A stretch of 64,000 nt of DNA, taken from assembly GCA_012719855.1 (NCBI GenBank), contig JAAXZN010000003.1:124001-188000 (forward strand), read 5' to 3'. This document shows positions 1 through 9,307 of this stretch, one piece after another. The position numbers were made by a program, and so were the translations under genes. The stretch comes from Serratia liquefaciens. Its GTDB lineage: Bacteria > Pseudomonadota > Gammaproteobacteria > Enterobacterales > Enterobacteriaceae. The notes under the pieces were generated by a model. That model was given only the letters and a program-made list of their open reading frames with translations, was not told where the DNA came from and ran no database searches. Within the stretch, counting starts at the first letter, position 1. Each line of letters starts with the position of its first letter.

Positions 1-149
1 GTGAACAACCCGAGGCTGCTGAACATAAATGCCATGCCGTTGCGGCTGGTCTTACGGCAAACGACGTTTAGCTGGCTGGCCATAAACATCATAACGGCGC
101 TAAGTAACTCCCAGCGCATCATAATAAAACCTGTGGCAATGGCACTCAT
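1..149 (-). CDS. small putative membrane protein, 3' end outside the window
   Basis: An open frame starts at an ATG whose complement ends at 149 and runs off the left edge with 49 complete codons and no stop. It begins MSAIATGFIMMRWELLSAVM and is rich in Met, Ala, Phe and Leu, compatible with one or two short membrane segments. A good ribosome binding site (AAGGATC, about 8 bases before the ATG) supports the start. It is divergent from the PBP2-like gene, with a CRP-like site between them. I do not recognise the family. Function unknown; reality of the gene moderately likely. Confidence 0.5.
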   Translation of the reverse strand, partial: MSAIATGFIMMRWELLSAVMMFMASQLNVVCRKTSRNGMAFMFSSLGLF

Positions 150-215
150 CGAACGGGATCCTTGGTGATAAAGCTGCTCCCAGCAGCGGCCGGAAGGTCA
201 GGGCAATGGGCTAAA

Positions 216-237
216 TAGTGTGATCTGCGTCACATTG
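216..237. promoter_or_regulatory. CRP-like binding site
   Basis: Contains TGTGATCTGCGTCACA (219-234), that is TGTGA-N6-TCACA with both half sites perfect, flanked by AT-rich bases. It lies between the divergent small membrane gene (start 149) and the PBP2-like gene (start 441), so it could act on either. The match to the cAMP-CRP consensus is seen; its activity is inferred. Confidence 0.75.
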
Positions 238-440
238 TAGCACTGGGATAAATCGCTGCTCAATCCCTGAGCGGGAGAAAAATCGGCATTTGGTAACATT
301 CCAACATGCTGAAACATTTATGCCATTTCATTAGCAACCTTTTAATGGGGAGCGCAAACCAATAACGCTATGCTTGCCGACTTTTCACTGCCCTGATTTA
401 TCTTGGGAAAATGTGACGTCTGACAGGTAACTCGCCACGT

Positions 441-2366
441 ATGGCCCTATTAAAAGATAAAATTCGCGACCATTCCGCCGAAGAAATGTTGTTTATACGC
501 CGCGCCGGCGTGGCAATGGTGTTGGTCATCGCCTGTTTTGGCGTGTTGATCCTCAACCTGTACCGCCTGCAGGTAAAACAGCATGCGTTCTACCAGACGC
601 GTTCCAACCAGAACGACATCAAGATGGTGCCGATTGCCCCCAGTCGCGGGCTGATTTTCGACCGCAATGGCATCCCGCTGGTGCGTAACATTACGCTGTA
701 CCAGATCCAGATTATCCCCAGCAAAATCGACAATATGACCGCGCTGCTGCAGGCGCTGACGCCGATTGTCGATCTGACGCCCGAAGATATCGCCGCTTTT
801 CGCGATGATATGCACCACAACGGCCGCTACAAGCCGGTCACCTTGAAAAGCGGGCTGACGGAAACCGAGGTGGCGCGCTTTGCGGTTAATCAATATCGCT
901 TCGACGGGGTGACGATTGACACCTATCAGCAGCGGGAATATCCCTACGGTGCCGAACTGGCCCACGTGGTGGGTTACGTGTCGAAGATCAACGATAGCGA
1001 TTTGAAGCGGCTGGACAAGGCGGGCCTCAGCGAGAACTATGCCGCCGACCACAATATTGGCAAACAGGGCATCGAGGCCTATTACGAGTCAGCGCTGCAC
1101 GGCACCACCGGCTATCAGGAAGTGGAGGTGGATAACCACGGCCGCGTGATACGCCTGCTGAAAGAACAACCGCCACAGGCGGGCAAAAACATATACCTGA
1201 CGCTCGATCTGCCGCTGCAGCAATATATCGAATCGGTGCTTAAAGGGCAGCGGGCGGCCGTGGTGGTGGAAGACCCGCGCGACGGCGGTATTCTGGCCAT
1301 GGTCTCCAGCCCCAGTTACGATCCCAACCCTTTCGTCAAGGGCATCAGCTATCCCGCTTATAAAGCGCTGCTGAGCAACCCCGACCTGCCGCTGATCAAC
1401 CGCGTCACGCAGGGGCTCTACCCACCGGCATCTACGGTGAAGCCTTACATGGCCACTTCCGCGTTGTTTGCCGGGGTGATCACCCCCAACACCACCTTCT
1501 TTGGCGCCCCGACCTGGACCTTACCGGGCACCCAACGCCGTTATCGTGACTGGCTTAAAACCGGTCACGGCATGCTGAACGTGACCAAGGCAATCGAAGA
1601 GTCCGCCGATACCTTCTTTTATCAGGTGGCGTTTGAAATGGGCATTGACCGTATTCACAGCTGGCTGAGCCAGTTTGGTTACGGTCAGGCAACCGGGATT
1701 GACCTGAACGAAGAGTATCGCGGCGTGCTGCCAAGCCGCGAATGGAAACGGCGGGTGCATAAAAAAGCCTGGTATCAGGGGGACACCATCTCGGTAGGCA
1801 TCGGCCAGGGATATTGGGTGGCTACGCCGATCCAGATGGTGAAGGCGCTAACAACGCTGATCAACAACGGCAAGGTGAAAACGCCCCATTTGTTGTACTC
1901 CATGCGGCAGGGCAACCTGGTGAGCCGCTACCAGCCACCGGCAGAGAGTGCGCAGATTGGTGATGCCAAATCGCCGTACTGGGGCATTGTCCGCAATGGC
2001 ATGTACGGCATGGCCAATCTGCCAAACGGCACCGGTTATAAGCTGTTCCATACTGCGCCGTATCAGATTGCCGCCAAGTCCGGGACTTCACAGGTGTTTG
2101 GTCTGAAGGAGAATCAGATTTATAACGCCAAAATGATCCCGGTGCGGCTGCGCGACCATATTTTCTATACGTTGTTCGCGCCGTATAAAAATCCGCGGGT
2201 GGCGATGGCGCTAATTCTGGAAAACGGCGGTGGTGACGGCGTGGTAGCCGGGCCGACGGCCCGGGCGATCCTCGACCATATATTTGACCCGGCCAACGCT
2301 CCGCAGCCCGAGGATAACCAGAAAGTTAAACCGGAGTTAAACGACAGCGCGGATGTGCAACAGTAA
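441..2366 (+). CDS. PBP2-like transpeptidase (MrdA paralogue)
   Basis: A class B penicillin-binding protein, close in length (641 aa) to E. coli PBP2, which cross-links peptidoglycan during lateral-wall elongation. One membrane anchor lies at about residues 21-43, followed by a periplasmic dimerisation domain and a C-terminal transpeptidase domain. Active-site motifs are visible: STVK with nucleophile Ser331, SAD at 388-390 (the SxD form usual in PBP2) and KSGT at 546-549. The chromosomal mrdA normally sits beside rodA; here no rodA is present and the next gene is a PBP3-like paralogue, so this is probably a second copy, comparable to PBP2SAL of Salmonella. The comparison is from memory of the family. 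The ATG at 441 has only a loosely spaced AGGTAA upstream. Confidence 0.88.
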   Translation: MALLKDKIRDHSAEEMLFIRRAGVAMVLVIACFGVLILNLYRLQVKQHAFYQTRSNQNDIKMVPIAPSRGLIFDRNGIPLVRNITLYQIQIIPSKIDNMTALLQALTPIVDLTPEDIAAFRDDMHHNGRYKPVTLKSGLTETEVARFAVNQYRFDGVTIDTYQQREYPYGAELAHVVGYVSKINDSDLKRLDKAGLSENYAADHNIGKQGIEAYYESALHGTTGYQEVEVDNHGRVIRLLKEQPPQAGKNIYLTLDLPLQQYIESVLKGQRAAVVVEDPRDGGILAMVSSPSYDPNPFVKGISYPAYKALLSNPDLPLINRVTQGLYPPASTVKPYMATSALFAGVITPNTTFFGAPTWTLPGTQRRYRDWLKTGHGMLNVTKAIEESADTFFYQVAFEMGIDRIHSWLSQFGYGQATGIDLNEEYRGVLPSREWKRRVHKKAWYQGDTISVGIGQGYWVATPIQMVKALTTLINNGKVKTPHLLYSMRQGNLVSRYQPPAESAQIGDAKSPYWGIVRNGMYGMANLPNGTGYKLFHTAPYQIAAKSGTSQVFGLKENQIYNAKMIPVRLRDHIFYTLFAPYKNPRVAMALILENGGGDGVVAGPTARAILDHIFDPANAPQPEDNQKVKPELNDSADVQQ

Positions 2367-2468
2367 ACGCGTTTGTTTTTACTTTCTTACAAACTGCAAT
2401 CTTCTCACTATTTCTGTCAGGGTAGACTGAAATAATCGCATAACGTTAATAAAAACGCAGGGTTAACA

Positions 2469-4187
2469 GTGGCGCCATCAACAAAAAAAAGCGGTAAAAA
2501 TTATTCAACCCTTCGCTTTGGCTGGATTTGCGGTGGGATACTGGTCTGCTTTTTCCTGCTGGCCTTTCGGGTCGGCTATTTGCAACTGCTGGAACATCAG
2601 CAGTTGGCGGACCAGGCGGATCAGCGTTCGATCCGCACTCAGGTGTTGCCCACCAACCGGGGGATGATCACCGACCGCAACGGCGAGGCCTTGGCCGTCA
2701 GCGTATCTTCGAAAGATATCGTGCTGGATCCCAAGCACATTCTCGACACCCATACCGATATTGGCAATGAACGCTGGCAGAGCCTGGCTAACGTGCTGAA
2801 AATGCCGCTAACCGAGGTACAAAGGCTGATCCAGGCTAACGCCCACAAGCGTTTTGTCTATCTGGCCCGCAAGGTCGAGGATGATAATGCCAATTACATC
2901 AGCAAGCTGCGTTTGACCGGGGTCAGTACCGAACAGGACTTCAGCCGCTTTTACCCGATGAGCCAAGATGCCGCCGGGCTGATCGGCATTGTCGGGCAGG
3001 ACAATCAGGGGCTCGAAGGGATCGAATTGGGCTTTAACCACCTGTTGCAAGGCAAGAACGGCCTGCGGGTTTACCAGAAGGACGGCAGCGGGGCGGTGAT
3101 TGGCGTGATCAAGAACGTCGATCCCGTGCCGCCGCCGAATGTCACGCTGAGCATCGATAAATTCATTCAGTACGTGCTGTATGCGCAAATCCGCGACGGC
3201 GTGGTGGCTAACCAGGCAGATTCCGGCTGTGCGGTGCTGGTGAAAGTGAATACCGGTGAAGTGCTGGGGATGGCCAGCTACCCGTCATTCAACCCGAACA
3301 ACTACGCCAATACGCCGGCCAAAGATATCCGCAACGTGTGCAGCAGCGACAGTTTCGAACCGGGGTCTACCGTGAAGCCGGTGGTGGTGATGGTCGGGCT
3401 GGAACACCGGCTGATTAAGCCGGATACCGTACTGGACACCACGCCTTACCGGGTCAATGGCCATTTGATCAAAGATGTTGGCCACTGGTCGAAATTAACC
3501 ATTACCGGCGTGCTGCAAAAATCGAGCGACATCGCCGTTTCACATATTGCGCTGGCGCTGCCCGCCACCGTACTGCCTGCGGTTTACAAGAGCTTTGGAT
3601 TGGGCAGGCCGACCGACCTGGGCATCGGCAACGAAAGCAGCGGTTATTTGCCGCAGCACCGTGAACGCTGGGCTGACATCGAACGCGCAACCTTCTCCTT
3701 TGGTTATGGTTTGCGTGTCACTCCGTTACAGATGGCGCGCGAATACGCGGCCATCGGTTCTTATGGCGTTTATCGGCCATTGTCGATCACCCGAGTAACG
3801 CCACCGGTGATGGGGCAGCGCATTTTGCCGGAAGAAACGGTAAAAACCGTAGTGCATATGATGGAAAGCGATGCCTTGCCGGGGGGCAGTGGGGTCAGCG
3901 CGGCGGTGCCGGGTTACCGTTTGGCGATTAAAACCGGTACCGCAGAGAAAATGGGCACCAACGGCAAATACGACGGCGGATACATTAACTACACCGCCGG
4001 TGTGGCACCGGCCAGCGATCCGCAGGTGGCGCTGGTGGTGATGGTTAACAACCCGAAAGCCGGCAAGCACTTCGGTGGTTCGGTGGCCGGCCCGGTGTTC
4101 GGCAAGATCATGGCGCAGGTATTGGAACATATGAATATCTTGCCGGATGCCCAGCCGTTGAACGTCGTTTCTCAGGTTAAAGGCTAA
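2469..4187 (+). CDS. PBP3-like transpeptidase (FtsI paralogue)
   Basis: A class B penicillin-binding protein of 572 aa, related to the septal transpeptidase FtsI. It has a membrane anchor at about residues 17-38, a pedestal domain, then the transpeptidase domain with STVK (Ser300-Lys303), SSD (352-354) and KTGT (488-491). The start is GTG at 2469 with AGGG six bases upstream. The gene follows the PBP2-like gene by 102 bp on the same strand. It lacks the mra/dcw neighbours (ftsL, murE) of true ftsI, so it is most likely an accessory copy like PBP3SAL of Salmonella. The N-terminal cytoplasmic tail is short and Lys-rich. A GC hairpin follows the stop. Confidence 0.88.
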   Translation: MAPSTKKSGKNYSTLRFGWICGGILVCFFLLAFRVGYLQLLEHQQLADQADQRSIRTQVLPTNRGMITDRNGEALAVSVSSKDIVLDPKHILDTHTDIGNERWQSLANVLKMPLTEVQRLIQANAHKRFVYLARKVEDDNANYISKLRLTGVSTEQDFSRFYPMSQDAAGLIGIVGQDNQGLEGIELGFNHLLQGKNGLRVYQKDGSGAVIGVIKNVDPVPPPNVTLSIDKFIQYVLYAQIRDGVVANQADSGCAVLVKVNTGEVLGMASYPSFNPNNYANTPAKDIRNVCSSDSFEPGSTVKPVVVMVGLEHRLIKPDTVLDTTPYRVNGHLIKDVGHWSKLTITGVLQKSSDIAVSHIALALPATVLPAVYKSFGLGRPTDLGIGNESSGYLPQHRERWADIERATFSFGYGLRVTPLQMAREYAAIGSYGVYRPLSITRVTPPVMGQRILPEETVKTVVHMMESDALPGGSGVSAAVPGYRLAIKTGTAEKMGTNGKYDGGYINYTAGVAPASDPQVALVVMVNNPKAGKHFGGSVAGPVFGKIMAQVLEHMNILPDAQPLNVVSQVKG

Positions 4188-4196
4188 CCCGACGCT

Positions 4197-4214
4197 CCCC
4201 CTCTGCGGAGGGGG
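4197..4214 (+). terminator. hairpin after the PBP pair
   Basis: CCCCCTC (4197-4203) and GAGGGGG (4208-4214) pair around a TGCG loop ten bases after the PBP3-like stop. There is no clean T-tract, so it may be a weak or factor-assisted terminator. Confidence 0.5.
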
Positions 4215-4425
4215 GGCCCAGTCACTTTTCAAAGTTACAAGATGGGCCGTGCCTCTTCGACCTCACGAGTGAAGTTAAGATAAATCTGGCGATTTTATTA
4301 AAGCAGGGAATATTTTGAGCGTCGATGCTTTGTTGAGCGGGAATATTTATAGATAAGATAATCTAATTAATTCGATAAAATAAAAATAATCCTAAGTGCC
4401 AATTCGTGGCGAATAAAATAAATTC
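4215..4425. other. intergenic region between the PBP3-like gene and osmB
   Basis: An AT-rich convergent intergenic stretch. Beyond the two terminators at its edges I see no open frame, repeat or operator that can be supported. Confidence 0.4.
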
Positions 4426-4458
4426 GGCCGGGTATCTTCTAATGAAAACTACCCGGCC
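4426..4458 (-). terminator. osmB terminator
   Basis: Perfect 9-bp stem: GGCCGGGTA (4426-4434) and TACCCGGCC (4450-4458), with a 15-base loop. On the minus strand it is followed by a T-rich run (AATTTATTTTATT), giving a good intrinsic terminator just after osmB. Confidence 0.8.
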
Positions 4459-4466
4459 TGAAAATA

Positions 4467-4679
4467 TTAACGGCTGGTTTGGTGGCCGATGATGCCGCCC
4501 AGCGCTGCGCCGCCCAAGGTACCCAGCGTACTGCCGTCGGTCAATACTGCACCACCCAGAGCGCCGACGCCGGCGCCGATAGCGGTGTTGCGATCGCGGT
4601 GCGACATATTCCCACATGCGGTGACAGAAAGCGTTGCCATGATGATAACCATCACGCCTGCGGCACGTTTAAGGTTCAT
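4467..4679 (-). CDS. osmB: osmotically inducible lipoprotein OsmB
   Basis: A 70-residue lipoprotein. It has a lipoprotein signal peptide ending in LSVTAC, so Cys22 should be lipidated, then a conserved RDRNTAIGAGVGALGGAVLT segment and a Gly-rich C-terminus with alternating GG motifs (glycine-zipper type). The match to E. coli OsmB, which is 72 aa, is near identity over the second half. AGGAAA precedes the ATG. In E. coli the gene is induced by osmotic stress and stationary phase; the upstream DNA here was not resolved into a sigma-S promoter. Confidence 0.93.
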   Translation of the reverse strand: MNLKRAAGVMVIIMATLSVTACGNMSHRDRNTAIGAGVGALGGAVLTDGSTLGTLGGAALGGIIGHQTSR

Positions 4680-5062
4680 AAGAGTTTCCTGATAAATTGC
4701 CTAATTAACAGACAAAGAAAGCACTGATTAATCGGCCGGTAGAAGTTGAGATGAATGTATTCTGCCGAAAGAAAATAGAACAGGTAAATATTCTTAATTT
4801 TATGCCGTCGGATTTTATTTAATCGCCATTTTACTTTGGGATGATGATTAAATCGCCAGCCTGTTATCTCTTAGGGCAGGTTGGATAATCCTTAAAACCC
4901 GTTAAAAATCCTAAGGCCCAGGGGGATTGGCTAATAAGTGTTCCGGCCTGAATTGGCGTACGGGCACTTCAGGGTATGGTCGCCATCGTGTTGTCCCTGA
5001 CAGAGAGCATTTTTTTGCATTGCGGTAATGCAACTGTGTAAGTTACATTAGCGACATTGAGT
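4680..5062. other. osmB-acrZ divergent intergenic region
   Basis: About 380 bp of AT-rich DNA upstream of both genes. It should hold the osmB and acrZ promoters. I see no open reading frame with a ribosome binding site. Apart from the CRP-like site at its right edge no operator can be assigned with confidence; a small RNA cannot be excluded. Confidence 0.35.
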
Positions 5063-5078
5063 TGTGATCTGCATCACA
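5063..5078. promoter_or_regulatory. CRP-like site upstream of acrZ
   Basis: TGTGATCTGCATCACA: perfect TGTGA and TCACA half sites with a 6-base spacer, centred about 100 bp before the acrZ start. It differs by one base from the 16-bp core at 219-234. Confidence 0.75.
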
Positions 5079-5170
5079 GATTGAAATCAAGCAAAAATAA
5101 CCTTAAGAAATTCCAGGGAAATTTTCCTTTCTGGGCAGGCTTTTTGCTGCTTAAAAACCAGGAGACAACG

Positions 5171-5305
5171 ATGTTAGAAATGCTAGAGAGTTTGGCCACC
5201 GTGGTGATCATGGTACCGGTAATGATTGCCTTGTTGCTTGGCCCGATTTATGGCTTGGGTGAGCTGTTTAATCTGTTTTCTGCCGTTGGCGGGAAAAAGA
5301 GCTGA
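5171..5305 (+). CDS. acrZ: AcrZ, small membrane partner of AcrAB-TolC
   Basis: A 44-residue single-helix membrane protein beginning [20 protein letters not shown] and containing [12 protein letters not shown], which closely matches E. coli AcrZ (49 aa, with IYGLGEVFNIFS). AcrZ binds the transmembrane groove of AcrB and alters export of a subset of drugs. The C-terminal tail is shorter than in E. coli and ends GGKKS. The ATG at 5171 is supported by AGGAGA five bases upstream. Longer frames that start further upstream lack a comparable ribosome site. Confidence 0.9.
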   Translation: MLEMLESLATVVIMVPVMIALLLGPIYGLGELFNLFSAVGGKKS

Positions 5306-5322
5306 CGCGGAAATAATGTTCG

Positions 5323-5340
5323 AGGGGCGCAATGCCCCCC
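5323..5340. terminator. short hairpin between convergent genes
   Basis: GGGGC and GCCCC arms around a short loop, between acrZ and the end of the ABC ATPase gene on the other strand. No T-tract, so it is only a candidate. Confidence 0.4.
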
Positions 5341-5349
5341 GATGCAGGT

Positions 5350-6111
5350 TTAAAGTACCGTTGCCAGGAAATCACGCGTTCTTTGATGTACCGGTTCATC
5401 CAGCACCTGTTTTGCCGTCCCCGTTTCGACCACTTTCCCTTGATCCATAAAGATGATTTGGTCCGCCACTTCGCGGGCAAACCCTATTTCATGCGTCACC
5501 ACCACCATGGTCATGCCAGAGTGCGCCAGGCCTTTCATCACCTGCAACACTTCGCCAACCAATTCGGGATCGAGCGCAGACGTGGGCTCGTCGAACAGTA
5601 GCACCTCTGGCGTCATCGCCAGGGCGCGGGCGATCGCCACTCGCTGTTGCTGTCCACCAGAAAGCTCGCGTGGCCAGGCGTGAATGCGATGTTCCAGCCC
5701 GACGCGGGCCAGCAGCGCTTTTGCCCGTTCCACCACCAGACTTTTTTTCTCCTTTTTGACCAGCAGCGGGGCCTCAGTGACGTTCTCCAGCACGGTGCGG
5801 TGTGGGAATAAATTGAACTGTTGGAACACCATACCGATGCTTTTACGCTGTTCGGCCACTTCGCGTTCCTTCAGTTCATACAGCTGGTTGCCTTTTTGGC
5901 GGTACCCGATGAGTTGCTCGCCCACCCGAATGGTTCCGCCGTCTAGCTTTTCCAGGTGATTGATGCAGCGCAGCAAGGTCGACTTCCCCGAACCGGAAGG
6001 GCCGAGGATCACCGTTACCGAGCCTGCCGGGATCTGCAGGCTGATGTTTTTCAACACTTCGGTGCCGGAAAATGACTTGCGCACCTGGTTGATCTGAATG
6101 GCGGCGCTCAT
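5350..6111 (-). CDS. polar amino acid-type ABC importer, ATPase
   Basis: A 253-aa ATPase of the HisP/GlnQ/ArtP family. Visible motifs are Walker [10 protein letters not shown] (about residue 37), Q-loop FQQFNLFPH, signature [15 protein letters not shown], Walker [13 protein letters not shown] and the H-loop VTHEIGFA. It is the last gene of the five-gene operon at 5350-10627 and overlaps the permease gene by 4 bp, indicating translational coupling. The family imports polar amino acids or opines; the substrate here may be the sulfur or nitrogen compound processed by the co-encoded monooxygenase. Confidence 0.92.
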   Translation of the reverse strand: MSAAIQINQVRKSFSGTEVLKNISLQIPAGSVTVILGPSGSGKSTLLRCINHLEKLDGGTIRVGEQLIGYRQKGNQLYELKEREVAEQRKSIGMVFQQFNLFPHRTVLENVTEAPLLVKKEKKSLVVERAKALLARVGLEHRIHAWPRELSGGQQQRVAIARALAMTPEVLLFDEPTSALDPELVGEVLQVMKGLAHSGMTMVVVTHEIGFAREVADQIIFMDQGKVVETGTAKQVLDEPVHQRTRDFLATVL

Positions 6112-7025
6112 GATTGTGCCTCCTGTGACGGACTGGAAGCGGCTTTGCGGGGACGGAACAGCCAGTTGCTGCGCGCCGCCTGGCTACCTCGACCAAAATA
6201 GCGCTCAACATAGTACTGGCCGATCGACAAAATCGAGGTCATCACCAGATACCACAATGTGGCAACCAACAGCAGCGGGATCACCTCGTAGGTGCGCTGG
6301 TAGATGATCTGCGCCGAATAGAGCACGTCCTGCAGGGCGATCACCGAGACCACCGCCGTGGTTTTAAGCTGCCCGATCACCTCATTGCCGGCAGGGGGCA
6401 AAATGGTGCGCATGGCCTGCGGCAAAACTACGCGCCACAGGATTTGTCCATGGCGATACCCCAAGGCCTTGGCTGCCTCCAACTGGCCACTGCCGACGCT
6501 TTGGATACCGGCGCGCACAATCTCCGCCGCATAAGCCGACTGATGCATCACCAGGGCGATCACCGCCGCGCTGAAGGTACTGATGAGGGTGTTGGTAGGG
6601 GCGCTGGCCACTTCACCCAGGAAGGGGATCCACAGGCTGATGCGCGGGTAGAGTGCCGCGATGTTGTACCACAGGAAAAGCTGTACCAGCATCGGCACCG
6701 CGCGGAAAAACCAGGTATAGAACCAGCTCACCGCCACCAGCACCGGGTTGGCCGACAGACGCATCAACGCCAGCAACACGCCTCCGGCGAAGCCGAAGAT
6801 CACCGAAATCACGGTGAGCTTTAGCGTCATGATCACGCCATTGATAATCGACGCTTCGGTAAAGTTTTCCGCCACCACCGCCCATTCGAAGCGCGGGTTA
6901 TGCAGCATCGAATTGACGATGATGCCGACGATCAGCAGCACCAACAGGGCGCTGAACCAGCGCCCATAATGCCGATGACCGACGATGCGCAGTTCGGCAT
7001 CACCGGCCGCTTGTGGCCCACTCAT
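6108..7025 (-). CDS. polar amino acid-type ABC importer, permease
   Basis: An inner-membrane permease of the HisM/GlnP type, 305 aa with several hydrophobic helices. The conserved cytoplasmic loop that docks to the ATPase is visible as [22 protein letters not shown] (the EAA motif), followed by [16 protein letters not shown]. There is only one permease gene, so a homodimer is likely. Starts and stops overlap by 4 bp with both neighbours. An N-terminal hydrophilic extension of about 20 residues precedes the first helix. Confidence 0.9.
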   Translation of the reverse strand: MSGPQAAGDAELRIVGHRHYGRWFSALLVLLIVGIIVNSMLHNPRFEWAVVAENFTEASIINGVIMTLKLTVISVIFGFAGGVLLALMRLSANPVLVAVSWFYTWFFRAVPMLVQLFLWYNIAALYPRISLWIPFLGEVASAPTNTLISTFSAAVIALVMHQSAYAAEIVRAGIQSVGSGQLEAAKALGYRHGQILWRVVLPQAMRTILPPAGNEVIGQLKTTAVVSVIALQDVLYSAQIIYQRTYEVIPLLLVATLWYLVMTSILSIGQYYVERYFGRGSQAARSNWLFRPRKAASSPSQEAQS

Positions 7026-7939
7026 TTTGCAATCTCTTCATTGATGCCGGCGGTTTTCACCGCACCGAAGCCGATATCCCAGCCGTCGAGGATTTTCTGG
7101 TAACTGCCGTCGGCAATCAGCGAGTTAAGCGCCGCCTGCACCGGTTTCACCAGATCGGAACCTTTAGGCAAGGCGATGGCGACCGTGGTGCCTTCAATGT
7201 TGATGTCACCGGCCAGCGCCAGCGGTTTAACGTGGGTTGCCTGATAACGCAGGCCTTCATACGGACCAAAGAACATCGGCACGCGTCCGCTGATCACCGC
7301 CTGAACACCGGCTGGACGGTCGGGGAAAATCGGAATGGTGATCGCCGGTTTTCCGCCGCTGACGCAACTGTCGCTGGCCTGCTGCAAGCGGGTGATTTGT
7401 GAGGTGCCCGCCCCGGCGCCGACGGTTTGTCCACAAAGCTGCGCCAGCTCGGTGTAAGGGCCGAGGGCGGCATCTTTACGGGCGATCAGCGCCAGTTTTG
7501 ACGCGTTGTAATAGCCGACAAAATCGACCTGTTGGAAGCGCTTCTTGTTGGCATCGATATTGGCCAGAGCAACGTCATAACGGCCGGATTTCAGGCCGGG
7601 GATGATATTGTCGAAACCGCCGGTATCCTTCCAGTGGATTGCCACGCCGAGGCGATCGGCGATGGCGCTCATCACGTCGATTTCACGCCCGGCCAGCGTT
7701 TTGTTGTCCGCCTCATAGAAGGTGGTCGGTGGCGTATTGGGGTTGGTGCCCGCCACGATGTAACCGGCTTTTTTTATTGCTTCCGGCAAGCTGTCGTGCA
7801 GTGCGGGATCGGCGCTGGCTTTTACCGCGGCGCGGAAGGGCACATCGCCTTCGGCGGCATAGCCGACGGCCAGCGGAGCCAGGGTAGCGCTGGTCAGCAG
7901 CAGGGACAGTACGGTGCGTTTGAGGTTGGTTTTCATCAT
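7022..7939 (-). CDS. polar amino acid-type periplasmic binding protein
   Basis: A 305-aa extracytoplasmic solute-binding protein of family 3. It has a clear signal peptide (positively charged start, hydrophobic core, predicted cleavage after VGYAA near residue 29). The ligand-binding fold is indicated by AGTNPNTPPTTFYEADN, a REIDVMSAIADRLG segment and GGFDNIIPGLKSGRYDVALA. Two cysteines in the second lobe may form a disulfide. It precedes the permease gene with a 4-bp overlap. The substrate is unknown. Confidence 0.88.
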   Translation of the reverse strand: MMKTNLKRTVLSLLLTSATLAPLAVGYAAEGDVPFRAAVKASADPALHDSLPEAIKKAGYIVAGTNPNTPPTTFYEADNKTLAGREIDVMSAIADRLGVAIHWKDTGGFDNIIPGLKSGRYDVALANIDANKKRFQQVDFVGYYNASKLALIARKDAALGPYTELAQLCGQTVGAGAGTSQITRLQQASDSCVSGGKPAITIPIFPDRPAGVQAVISGRVPMFFGPYEGLRYQATHVKPLALAGDINIEGTTVAIALPKGSDLVKPVQAALNSLIADGSYQKILDGWDIGFGAVKTAGINEEIAK

Positions 7940-7952
7940 GTTTCCCTGCGAA

Positions 7953-9290
7953 TTAAGCCGATTTTACGTTAGCGAAGTTGATTGCCGGTTGCGGCAGGCC
8001 CAGGTTTTCACGCAGGGTTGAATACTGATATTCCTCGCGGAACAGGCCGCGACGGCGCAGTTCCGGGATCACCAGTTCGACGAACAGTTCCAACTGATTC
8101 GGCAATACCGCAGGCATGATGTTAAAGCCATCGGCGCCTTGCTGTTCCAGCCACAGCTGGAAGTCATCGGCGATCTCTTCGGCGGTTCCCACCACCACGC
8201 GATGCCCGCGCGACCCGGCAGCCACCGCAGCCAGTTCACGTAACGTCAGGTTTTCGCGTGCTGCCAGATCGGTCAGCAGCTTCACCCGGCTTTGGCCGCC
8301 TTCGGTCGTGCCGACGTCCGGTACCGGGCCATCAAGCGGGAATCCGCTAAGATCGAAACCGAAGCGTGCCGAAAGCTGTTCGATACCGTTGTCGATGTCC
8401 ACCAATTGGTTGAGTTGATACCAGGTCTCTTGCGCCTCGGCCTTGGTGCGCCCAATGATCGGCATCACGCCAGGCAGGATCAGCAGGTGATCCGGGTTGC
8501 GGCCGGCATCGGCGACAAATTTCTTCTGGCTGCGATAGAAGGCCTGGCCTTCTTCCAGCGTGGCGGCGGCGGTAAACACCACCTCGGCGGTTTCTGCGGC
8601 CAGCCGTTGTCCGGCAGGCGAAGAACCGGCTTCGATGATCACCGGGCGGCCCTGCGGCGAACGAGAAATATTCAGCGGGCCCTGCACCGAGAAGTGTTTG
8701 CCTTTGTGGTTGGCGGCGTGAATTTTCTCATCGATGGCATACTTGCCGCTTTGCTTGTCGCACACGATGGCGTCTTCTTCCCAGCCGTCCCACAGTTTGT
8801 AGCTGGCTTCGAGAAACTCGCGCGCCACTTCATAGCGCTCGGCGTGCGAAGGCAGATCGTCACGGCTGAAGTTGCGTGCTGCGTCGCTTGAGAACGACGT
8901 CACCACGTTCCAGGCCGCGCGGCCGTGGCTGATGTGATCGATAGAGGCCATGGCGCGTGCCAGGTGGAAAGGCTGATCGAAAGTGGTGGAAGCGGTGGCC
9001 GCCAGACCGATGTGTCGAGTTCTGACCGCCAGCGCCGCCAGCAGCGTCAACGGCTCCAGGCGGGACAGGGTGGAAGGCAAACGGTGCACGCTGGTCGCCA
9101 GCGCATCGCCGACGAAGAACATATCAAAGGTGCCTTCTTCGGCCTTTTGGGCAATCCAGGTGAACCAGTCAATGTCCGTAGGTGACCCGCTGGCCCCTTC
9201 GGCACGCCAGCCGCCGACGTGATGGCCCAACGCCTGAACAAACAGGCCGAGACGTAATTGACGCGATGGTGTTGAAGGTGAAGTACTCAT
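7953..9290 (-). CDS. NtaA/SnaA/DmoA-family FMN-dependent monooxygenase
   Basis: A 445-aa luciferase-like (TIM-barrel) monooxygenase. The family uses FMNH2 from a separate reductase to oxidise small sulfur or nitrogen compounds such as nitrilotriacetate, dibenzothiophene sulfone or dimethyl sulfide. Supporting segments are the N-terminal RLGLFVQALGHHVGGWR, the ISHGRAAWNVVTS region and the RPVIIEAGSSPAGQRLAA motif (cofactor phosphate binding). AGGA precedes the ATG. It lies 13 bp before the binding-protein gene and 17 bp after the MmgE/PrpD gene. No flavin reductase is encoded nearby. Confidence 0.88.
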   Translation of the reverse strand: MSTSPSTPSRQLRLGLFVQALGHHVGGWRAEGASGSPTDIDWFTWIAQKAEEGTFDMFFVGDALATSVHRLPSTLSRLEPLTLLAALAVRTRHIGLAATASTTFDQPFHLARAMASIDHISHGRAAWNVVTSFSSDAARNFSRDDLPSHAERYEVAREFLEASYKLWDGWEEDAIVCDKQSGKYAIDEKIHAANHKGKHFSVQGPLNISRSPQGRPVIIEAGSSPAGQRLAAETAEVVFTAAATLEEGQAFYRSQKKFVADAGRNPDHLLILPGVMPIIGRTKAEAQETWYQLNQLVDIDNGIEQLSARFGFDLSGFPLDGPVPDVGTTEGGQSRVKLLTDLAARENLTLRELAAVAAGSRGHRVVVGTAEEIADDFQLWLEQQGADGFNIMPAVLPNQLELFVELVIPELRRRGLFREEYQYSTLRENLGLPQPAINFANVKSA

Positions 9291-9307
9291 AATTATTCCT
9301 ATATTTA

